From: an uncultured Chitinophaga sp.
GTDB taxonomy: Bacteria > Bacteroidota > Bacteroidia > Chitinophagales > Chitinophagaceae
Direction: 5' to 3'
Assembly (NCBI RefSeq): GCF_946479755.1
Contig: NZ_CAMLHC010000047.1
Location: 1-43,773 of the forward strand
Length of the DNA stretch: 43,773 bases
Each line of letters starts with the position of its first letter. Within the stretch, counting starts at the first letter, position 1. Of the stretch, positions 16,255-23,482 are shown piece by piece. The translations under genes were made by a program, and so were the position numbers. The notes beneath the pieces are model-generated. The model ran no database searches. It was not told where the DNA came from and saw only the letters and a program-made list of their open reading frames with translations.

Positions 16255-19200
16255 TTATGCTTTCAGCAGATCGCCTTCCTGTTGTACTACATTATTGGCG
16301 ATACTGATATCAATCGCTTTCAGGATCTCTTCTTTCATTTCTTCTGTAACACGGCTGTAGCCGAACATCTTGGCGATGAAAGGCACTGCGTCCTCCCGCT
16401 GGATGGCGATGGCGTCTTTCACCACCTTTTCCAGGGCCACCCCCATTTCCTCCACGGAAATATAGTTGATCTTACGGGCGCCGGACGGCAGCAGGCTCCG
16501 GTTACGCACAACAGGCTCCGGCAGGGCGGTATGCCACAGGAACTGTCCTTTTATTTTGATGCGTTTGCTGGCGTCTGAATGTCTGACGGCATGGCGCAGT
16601 ATCTCCCGGATGCGGGGGCCCACCCTCGTGATACCGGCTGCTTCTACCATGCGACGGGCCACCTCGTCAAAGTGCACCGGGCTTTCGATATTCACCACCT
16701 GCTCTATCCAGTCACACAGGCTGCCGATAGGCGTAGCATGAAACTCCTGGTCCCGGATCTCGTCCGGCAGCGTGGCGGTTTCATACATCGGCGCTTCATC
16801 GGTGTCTTCCTCTACCACTTCCCGCTTCAACGCGGGCGCAGCGGCAGGCGCTGCCTCGGCTGCTGCCTCCCGGTCATCTGCAGCGAGACTGGCTTTAGCG
16901 GCTTCGATGGCAGCTACCAGCCTGTCCAGCTCTTTTCCGGGATTGCGGAACCAGTCGGTGCTCCAGATACGGTGTATCTTCCAGCCGATAGCCTCCAGCA
17001 TCTGCTGACGCAGCCGGTCACGGTCACGGGCGGAACGGGCCGAATGATAAGCCGCGCCGTCGCACTCTATGCCCAAAATATAACGGCCGGGGTTGTCCGG
17101 GTCCACGATCGCCATATCGATATAAAAACCACGGGAACCTACCTGTTTTCTGACGATGTAACCCTTTGCCTCCAGTTTGGCCGCCACATTTTCCTCAAAG
17201 GGACTGTCGGCCGGCAGACCTGTTTCCACAGTCGTATTCAGCCGCCCGTGCTGTGCATAGTACAGGAAGTTCTTCAACGCGGCAATGCCGTGGCTCTGGG
17301 TACGGTTAAGGTCAATATCGTCTGCAGTGATATTGGTAAACACCTCGCAGCGCGATTTTGCACGGGTGATCAGTACATTGAGCCGGCGTTCGCCGCCTTC
17401 GTTGTTCAGCGGCCCGAAGGACATGGCCACGTATCCTTCTTCCGTACGGCCGTAACCGATAGAGATAAAAATCACGTCTCTTTCATCACCTTGTACGTTC
17501 TCCAGGTTCTTCACGAAAAACGGCTCGTTGGCATGTTGGCGGAAATAGGATTCCAGCTCAGGGTTGTTACGGCGGCGTGTTTCCAGCGCCACCGTGATGG
17601 CTTCCCGCTGCGAGGTGCTGAACGCCACTACCCCCAGGCTTTGCCCCGGATGACGGCGCGCATGTTCCATCACGGCATCGGCTACGGTTTCGGCCTCTTT
17701 AGGGTTGGAGCGGGTTTTGCCCCGGTCGTAAGCGGTATCTGTGAGATGATGAAACACCAGGCCACGGCTGTCTTTGGAGCCGGGACTGGGGAATATCACC
17801 AACTTGTTCTCATAAAATTCGTGGTTCGACAACGTGATCAGCGATTCATGCCGGCTGCGGTAATGCCAGCGCAGCATGCGTTGCGGCGCACCTTGCGCGT
17901 CGCAGAGACCGAGAATGCTCTGCATGTCTGCCGTGATGTTTTCTTCATCCTCTACTTCTTTGGTGAGGGTGTCGAAGAAACTGGTTGGCGGCAACTGTTT
18001 GGTATCGCCTACCACGACCAGCTGTTTACCACGCAGGATGGCTCCCAGCGCTTCCACCGGCCGCACCTGGCTGGCTTCGTCGAAGATCACCAGGTCAAAC
18101 TCCAGCGTCGCCGGCGGAAGGAAATTAGCGATCGACAAAGGACTCATCATAAACACCGGCTTGATGGCCTGTATGGCCAGCCCGGCTTCTTTCATGAGTT
18201 TGCGCACCGGCATATGCCGCGCTTTTTTGTTGAACTCAGTGCGGATAATGTTCACCTGGCCGCCGGCTTCCATGCGGGGCATCTGCTCCCAGTGGCTCAG
18301 CGCAGCACGGGCACGGTTATACTGTAAATTCATGGCGTCGAGGCGGCGGAACTGCTGTACCAGCTCCTCATGTCCCGCCCTGTCGAACCGGCGCAGCGCC
18401 GGATGCGCTTTCACGGCTGTCTCCAGCAGGTACTCGTACCATGTTTTCTGTAATACGGTCTTCAGCAGGCGCGCGGCCTCGGGCCAGTCTGTCGACGGCG
18501 TAATGAGGCAGGATAAGTTTTCCTGTGCCGCTGTTTCGGTGATGTTATTCCATGCAATAGTATGATGGACCTCCGGCAGCCGGTCTCTCCACAAGCCCAG
18601 CTGTTGGGCTGTAGCAGTAAAATTGACCGGCCATTGATACCCTGGCATCTCCAGCTGTTGCAGCACACCGGCCTGTAACCCGGTAGTCTTATCTCCTGCC
18701 TGTTGCAGGGTGTCGCGGTCGGCCGCCGCCACCGCGGGATCAATATTTTTATGCAGACAATCCAATACCGCTTCAGGGCAGGTACCGGCAGAAATGCGTT
18801 TATGCATATCCGTTATATATGCCGTGGCAGTATCCAGCGCACCCCAATCGGTCTGGTGTTTCTGCCAGCGTGCGCCGAACAGGTCCCGCGCCAGCGCGGC
18901 ATGTTCCTGTAACAATGCGTCGTGCCGGCGGTATTCCATGATGCTGTCCACATATTGCAGCTTTTCAATATTGTCTTTGGGCAACGCGCCTTTGCACAGG
19001 GCGGCCAGCTGTTTGTTGCTGCGGTTATACGCCCCGATCAGGAACTTGTACCATTTGTCGCCATGCGCCAGGAGGTTCTGCCGCACTTCCATCAGGTCCT
19101 GCGAAAAAGCTTCCGGTATCAGGATGTCCTGGTAAGCGGCATGAATGGCGGTCAGGCGGCGGCCTGCTTCCAGCCAGGAAAGAATGTCCTGCTGTTGCAG

Positions 19201-20895
19201 CAACCACGCTTTGTTACCGGTATTCAGCCCGCTGAGGTCCGGCTTGCGCGACAACAAGTCGCATACATGGACCAGCTGCTGCATGCCTGCCACATCTTCC
19301 GGCACCTGCAGCCCCATCTTACCGGCAATAGCGGCGAGGGTTTGTTGCAGGTCCTGTACCGCTGCGGCGGTATCCTGCAGCTGCCTTTGCAGCACTTCCT
19401 GCTGATGCGGCAACAGTACGTTCAGCCCGCTGCCCAGGAACAACAGCTGCGACGGCATCCCTGCTTCGCTCAGGCAGGCCTGTATCCGTTGAGCCATGGC
19501 CGTTGCCTTGTTCATGGCGCTGGCATCCCAGGAAACCATGTCCGGCGGTGTGATCGCCGGTAACTGCCGGCCGGCTAATTCTTCGTTTATGCGTAACAGA
19601 TAGCCGGTGATCTGGTGTACGGAAAGGCCGCTCTGACCTATCGGTTCGTTGACAGCCTGGCAGTATTCGTTCAGCTCCTGCCGGTGCGTATTGAGCAGCA
19701 GCACTTCTTCGCGCAGCTTTTGCACGGAAGGCCTGCCCAGTTCCAGCACGCGGCGCAGCTCCTGGTGTAATTCCTTTTTGTTGGCTTTATGGCTGTGCAG
19801 CTCCAGGCAGGCTTCACCCAGCTGGATATTGTCCAGGCGGCGTTTTACTACCTCCAGCGCGGCCATTTTCTCCGCCACGAACAACACCTTTTTTCCCCTG
19901 CCCACGGCATCGGCGATGATGTTGGTGATGGTCTGCGATTTACCGGTGCCCGGAGGGCCTTGTATCACCAGGTGTTTTCCTTCCTGTACGGCCAGCATGG
20001 CCAGTATCTGCGAGCTGTCGGCGTCTACCACCTGGAACAGCTCATCGGCCCGCGGCTCATGATCGATAAAAGCATCTTCCGGGATACCGGGCTGGTTATC
20101 AGAAAAACCACCGCCAAACAGGCTGTTGATCACCGGGTGGTGCAGCGGACCGCTGTCTCCCGGCCAGTTGGTGGCATCCAGATCATTGTAGATCATGAAT
20201 TTACCAAAAGAGAAAAAGCCCAGCTCAATAGCATCAGGCTCCACTTTCCAGCCCGGCATACCCTCCACGGCTGCCGCTACGGCCTTGAAATATTCGGTGA
20301 TATTAAAATCTTCTGTTTCCGGCAGCTCCGGCAGGCCGATGTTAAAATCGGCTTTCATCTTCGCTTCCAGCGAGATATTTCCCTCCACTTCTTCCAGCGT
20401 ATATTTCAGCCGGAAACGTTCGCGGATATCGGAACGGTCCAGCTGCACCGGCACCAGCACCAGTGGCGCCAGCCGCGGCTCTGTGCTGCCCGCCTCGCAC
20501 CATTGCAGCATACCGAGCGACAGGTACAGGATGTTAAAACCCTGTTCTTCGATGCTCATCCTGGCAGCATAGTAGGTGTTGAGCAAACGGGTATGCAGGT
20601 TCAGCTGCGACTCGTTGGTCTGCAGCCGGGTGTCATGTACAGTGTCTTTACCGGCAGCAGCGGGCGGCTCCTGGTACATCACGTCCGCCTGTCCGGCTTT
20701 TTTATCCGGACGGTCAAGAAATGTCAGCGTCTTATTTTCCGCCACCAGCAGTTCATATACCGCTGCGGATACTTCGTCGACAATATGTAACCCTTTGCTG
20801 GCAGATAACTTGTAGTTTAAAAGGGGATTCTTCAGTCCCAGATCCAGCAGCTCTTTTCGGGATGACTCCAGTCTGGTCAATATGGATGCAATCAT
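16255..20895 (-). CDS. DUF4011 / SF1 helicase / Vsr-like nuclease / DUF3320 fusion protein
   Basis: A 1546-residue multidomain protein. Residues 1-290 form the DUF4011 region ('RKELLDLGLKNPLLNYKLS'). A split SF1 helicase core follows: Walker A GPPGTGKS (313-320), Walker B VIFDEAS (936-942), motif III GDTKQLPP (963-970), motif V VQGDERDVI (1134-1142) and motif VI LITRAK (1175-1180). A ~600-residue helical insert separates motifs I and II. Residues 1230-1330 are a Vsr/PD-(D/E)XK-like nuclease with FYIDMAIVD (D1260) and GIECDGAAYH (E1277, D1279). DUF3320 covers about 1385-1440. All motifs look intact. Helicase-Vsr fusions are known among antiphage candidates; here defence or DNA repair is an inference. 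It is divergent from the VWA-AAA-LRR operon. Confidence 0.93.
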   Translation of the reverse strand: MIASILTRLESSRKELLDLGLKNPLLNYKLSASKGLHIVDEVSAAVYELLVAENKTLTFLDRPDKKAGQADVMYQEPPAAAGKDTVHDTRLQTNESQLNLHTRLLNTYYAARMSIEEQGFNILYLSLGMLQWCEAGSTEPRLAPLVLVPVQLDRSDIRERFRLKYTLEEVEGNISLEAKMKADFNIGLPELPETEDFNITEYFKAVAAAVEGMPGWKVEPDAIELGFFSFGKFMIYNDLDATNWPGDSGPLHHPVINSLFGGGFSDNQPGIPEDAFIDHEPRADELFQVVDADSSQILAMLAVQEGKHLVIQGPPGTGKSQTITNIIADAVGRGKKVLFVAEKMAALEVVKRRLDNIQLGEACLELHSHKANKKELHQELRRVLELGRPSVQKLREEVLLLNTHRQELNEYCQAVNEPIGQSGLSVHQITGYLLRINEELAGRQLPAITPPDMVSWDASAMNKATAMAQRIQACLSEAGMPSQLLFLGSGLNVLLPHQQEVLQRQLQDTAAAVQDLQQTLAAIAGKMGLQVPEDVAGMQQLVHVCDLLSRKPDLSGLNTGNKAWLLQQQDILSWLEAGRRLTAIHAAYQDILIPEAFSQDLMEVRQNLLAHGDKWYKFLIGAYNRSNKQLAALCKGALPKDNIEKLQYVDSIMEYRRHDALLQEHAALARDLFGARWQKHQTDWGALDTATAYITDMHKRISAGTCPEAVLDCLHKNIDPAVAAADRDTLQQAGDKTTGLQAGVLQQLEMPGYQWPVNFTATAQQLGLWRDRLPEVHHTIAWNNITETAAQENLSCLITPSTDWPEAARLLKTVLQKTWYEYLLETAVKAHPALRRFDRAGHEELVQQFRRLDAMNLQYNRARAALSHWEQMPRMEAGGQVNIIRTEFNKKARHMPVRKLMKEAGLAIQAIKPVFMMSPLSIANFLPPATLEFDLVIFDEASQVRPVEALGAILRGKQLVVVGDTKQLPPTSFFDTLTKEVEDEENITADMQSILGLCDAQGAPQRMLRWHYRSRHESLITLSNHEFYENKLVIFPSPGSKDSRGLVFHHLTDTAYDRGKTRSNPKEAETVADAVMEHARRHPGQSLGVVAFSTSQREAITVALETRRRNNPELESYFRQHANEPFFVKNLENVQGDERDVIFISIGYGRTEEGYVAMSFGPLNNEGGERRLNVLITRAKSRCEVFTNITADDIDLNRTQSHGIAALKNFLYYAQHGRLNTTVETGLPADSPFEENVAAKLEAKGYIVRKQVGSRGFYIDMAIVDPDNPGRYILGIECDGAAYHSARSARDRDRLRQQMLEAIGWKIHRIWSTDWFRNPGKELDRLVAAIEAAKASLAADDREAAAEAAPAAAPALKREVVEEDTDEAPMYETATLPDEIRDQEFHATPIGSLCDWIEQVVNIESPVHFDEVARRMVEAAGITRVGPRIREILRHAVRHSDASKRIKIKGQFLWHTALPEPVVRNRSLLPSGARKINYISVEEMGVALEKVVKDAIAIQREDAVPFIAKMFGYSRVTEEMKEEILKAIDISIANNVVQQEGDLLKA

Positions 20896-20921
20896 AATAG
20901 CCTGGCAAATAAAAAACGGTG

Positions 20922-20929
20922 CAAATATA
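20922..20929 (-). promoter_or_regulatory. -7 element of the helicase-nuclease gene
   Basis: TATATTTG on the minus strand matches TAnnTTTG, 27 bases upstream of the ATG at 20895. No -33 TTG is evident at the usual distance. Confidence 0.5.
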
Positions 20930-20993
20930 CTCCTATTAACGGTGCGCGGCAGGAATTATTTGATGCCTGCAAAACATCGCACCGGCGCCCTTT

Positions 20994-21058
20994 TGCACAA
21001 AGATCCTGCCCATCTGTTCCAGCCCGCCTTTGTGCATTAACCTTTTTATTATATTTTG
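20994..21058 (+). promoter_or_regulatory. Inverted repeat and candidate promoter of the VWA-AAA-LRR operon
   Basis: A perfect 9-bp inverted repeat (TGCACAAAG at 20994-21002, CTTTGTGCA at 21028-21036) has a 25-base spacer, so the half-sites are about three helical turns apart. The right arm contains TTTG (21029-21032), which sits 17 bp upstream of TATATTTTG (21050-21058), a -7-like element with one extra base. The arrangement suggests a regulator binding over the -33 element of the operon whose first ATG is at 21086. Confidence 0.45.
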
Positions 21059-21085
21059 CTGTTCCAAACCACCCCGCCGACCGTC

Positions 21086-22312
21086 ATGGACCATAGAAGA
21101 ATATTGGAAGAAGTTACCCGCACCAGCATAGATCTATTGATGCAGGAGCCTTTTTATTCCCATTTTTTTGCCGCCATCAATAAAGAAGTCACCAGTCCGG
21201 ACTCGGAGATACAGACGATGGCTGTAGGCCTGCGCCAGAGAGGCCATACGCTCTATATCAATCCTACCTTCTGGGATCATTTTTTTACGGATAAGCGTCA
21301 CCGTTATGGAGTGGTAAAACATGAAGTATTACACATCGTTTTCAAACATACACTGGTATGGGAACCCACGGCCGACCGCCTGCTGGTCAATATCGCCATG
21401 GACATCGTTGTCAACCAGTACATCGACCGGGCGCAGCTGCCGGCCGAATCGGTGTTCCTCGAAGGCTTTCCGGAATTAAACCTGGAGAAAAACCAAACCT
21501 GGCAATATTACTACGAGAAGCTGCTACACCTGCGCAACAACCTGGGCACGCTGTACAAAGACACCGAAGCCGCATGTATGCTGTGTGCTATCTCAGCAGC
21601 CTCCCACGGCATGGAACGCCACCGCCAGTGGAGAGAGATCTTCGAACGCAGTCAGCTGGACAAAGACCTGACAGACCTGGAAATAGATAATCTTATCAAC
21701 ATCGCCCGTTCCAAAACCAGTGAAAAAAGCTACGGCAAACTGCCCGGCTCCTTCAGGGCCTACCTCGATTCTATCCTGCTCAAAAGCAAACCGCTGGTAG
21801 ACTGGCGCCGTGTCATCCGCCTTTTTTCAGAAAGCAGCAGCAAAACGAAAGTGCGCAATACGCTCAAACGCCCTTCCCGGCGCTTTGGCACCAATCCCGG
21901 CATCAAAATCCGGAAACAGAAAAAACTGCTGATAGCGGTGGACACCTCCGGCAGCGTGGGCGGCGATGAGCTGGCCACCTTTTTCAACGAAGTGCATCAT
22001 ATCTGGCGGCAGGGCGCCGAAATACACGTGCTCGAGTGTGATGCCAAAGTACAACGGGTGTACACCTATAAGGGCACACCGCCTGAATTTATCCTGGGCC
22101 GCGGCGGCACCGATTTTAACCCGCCGATTGCCTACGGCAACGATAATTTCCGTCCGGACGGGCTGATCTACTTCACCGACGGCGCGGCGCCGGCGCCCAC
22201 CGTCGCGGCGCGTTTCCCGCTGTTGTGGGTCATCAGCAACAACGGCATCGGCAGCGATACGGACGAGTTCCGCGCGCTGCCCGGCAGAAAAGCCAAATTG
22301 ATATCATCCTGA
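21086..22312 (+). CDS. DUF2201-type putative metallopeptidase with C-terminal VWA domain
   Basis: A 408-residue protein with two parts. The N-terminal zincin-like region carries KHEVLHIVFKH (HExxH at residues 79-83, a further His at 88), as in the DUF2201 N-terminal metallopeptidase domain. The C-terminal VWA domain shows a complete MIDAS: DTSGS (286-290), Thr342 in GGTDF, and Asp365 in YFTDGAAP. No signal peptide is present, so it is cytoplasmic. The frame could begin at a TTG 30 bases earlier, but the ATG at 21086 is preferred. VWA proteins of this kind partner with MoxR-type AAA+ ATPases, and one follows 29 bp downstream. Whether the HExxH cleaves peptides is untested. Confidence 0.88.
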   Translation: MDHRRILEEVTRTSIDLLMQEPFYSHFFAAINKEVTSPDSEIQTMAVGLRQRGHTLYINPTFWDHFFTDKRHRYGVVKHEVLHIVFKHTLVWEPTADRLLVNIAMDIVVNQYIDRAQLPAESVFLEGFPELNLEKNQTWQYYYEKLLHLRNNLGTLYKDTEAACMLCAISAASHGMERHRQWREIFERSQLDKDLTDLEIDNLINIARSKTSEKSYGKLPGSFRAYLDSILLKSKPLVDWRRVIRLFSESSSKTKVRNTLKRPSRRFGTNPGIKIRKQKKLLIAVDTSGSVGGDELATFFNEVHHIWRQGAEIHVLECDAKVQRVYTYKGTPPEFILGRGGTDFNPPIAYGNDNFRPDGLIYFTDGAAPAPTVAARFPLLWVISNNGIGSDTDEFRALPGRKAKLISS

Positions 22313-22341
22313 ACTTATATTCCGAGATACTGCAAAAAACT

Positions 22342-23478
22342 ATGGCAACAACGAAAACACCACAATTCAACTACATCACCTACGGAACAAAAGTCAACGC
22401 CCTACAGGTGGAGAGAATGCTCGAACATGTAACCCATCAGCATTTCGACAACCCCGAACATGCCGGCAAACGCAGGCCTACCCCCATTTGTATCTGGGGC
22501 CTGCACGGTATCGGCAAAACAGAAATGGTACGTGATTTCGCCCTGCGCAAAGGTTATCATTTTACCTACATCGCCCCCGCGCAGTTTGAAGAAATGGGCG
22601 ATCTGCTGGGCATGCCCAAAATATCACAGCTCACCGACAACGCCGCCACCCAGTTTGTGGCGCCCGACTGGGTACCTAAACAGAAAGGCCCCGGCATCTT
22701 CCTGATAGACGACGTAAACCGCGCCGACGACCGCATCCTGCGTGGTATCATGCAACTGCTGCAGAATTATGAATTAGTCAGCTGGCGCTTCCCGGAAGGA
22801 TGGATCATCGTTCTCACCGCCAACCCCGACGGCGGCGACTACTCCGTTTCCACCATGGACGACGCCATGCTTACCCGTATGATGCACATCACCATGGAAT
22901 TTGACGTGAAAACATGGGCACGCTGGGCGGAAAGCGCCGGCATCGATCCCCGTGGCATCGACTTCATCCTCACCTATCCGGAAGTAGTCACCGGCGCACG
23001 TACCACGCCACGCTCACTGGTACAGTTCTTCCAGTCGCTCGAAACCATCGCCGACCTGCGGGCAGATCTCGACATGGTGAAAATGCTCGGCGACGGCTGC
23101 CTGGACGAAGCCACCACCTCCGCGTTCATCACCTTCGTGAACATGGACCTCGATAAACTTATTGCACCACAGGACATCCTCAATGCGCCGAACTTCCAGA
23201 TCATGGAAGGGCAGATCAAAGCGCTGGTAGACGGGCAAACCAAACGTATGGACATCCTCTCCGTGATGATGACCAGGCTCACCAACCACCTGCTCAATAT
23301 GAAAGAAGATCTCAGCGACAAAGCTTTCGGCAACCTGAAAGCATTTATCCTGCTGGGCTTCATCCCCAACGACCTGCGGCTGGCCATGGCACAGGACCTG
23401 GTGAACGCCACCAACAAAAGCCTAAAAAAATTATACAGCATACCCGAAGTAGCCAAGTTGCTGCTCGCTAAAATGTAA
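22342..23478 (+). CDS. MoxR-type AAA+ ATPase
   Basis: A 378-residue AAA+ ATPase. Walker A is GLHGIGKT (53-60), Walker B is IFLIDDVNRAD (119-129), sensor 1 is LTANP (158-162), and an arginine finger candidate is in MLTRMMH (R179). 'RGIMQLLQNYEL' between Walker B and sensor 1 is typical of MoxR/RavA relatives. MoxR ATPases act as chaperones or remodelling motors for VWA partners. The ATG at 22342 follows the VWA stop by 29 bp. An upstream open stretch that overlaps the VWA gene in another frame was not used. The LRR gene starts 4 bp after the stop, so the three genes are very likely co-transcribed. Confidence 0.93.
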   Translation: MATTKTPQFNYITYGTKVNALQVERMLEHVTHQHFDNPEHAGKRRPTPICIWGLHGIGKTEMVRDFALRKGYHFTYIAPAQFEEMGDLLGMPKISQLTDNAATQFVAPDWVPKQKGPGIFLIDDVNRADDRILRGIMQLLQNYELVSWRFPEGWIIVLTANPDGGDYSVSTMDDAMLTRMMHITMEFDVKTWARWAESAGIDPRGIDFILTYPEVVTGARTTPRSLVQFFQSLETIADLRADLDMVKMLGDGCLDEATTSAFITFVNMDLDKLIAPQDILNAPNFQIMEGQIKALVDGQTKRMDILSVMMTRLTNHLLNMKEDLSDKAFGNLKAFILLGFIPNDLRLAMAQDLVNATNKSLKKLYSIPEVAKLLLAKM

Positions 23479-23482
23479 TGTA

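Noticed and set aside
16579..18327. A 582-codon open frame antisense to the helicase gene
   Set aside because: It has no recognisable domain, is fully inside the intact helicase gene, and similar long antisense frames occur opposite other genes here as a by-product of codon bias.
19789..20790. A 333-codon open frame antisense to the helicase N-terminus
   Set aside because: No domain or signal; shadow of the coding strand.
22225..22341. In-frame N-terminal extension of the MoxR ATPase overlapping the VWA gene
   Set aside because: The extension is Arg/Gln-rich shadow sequence; the ATG at 22342 gives a normal MoxR N-terminus.
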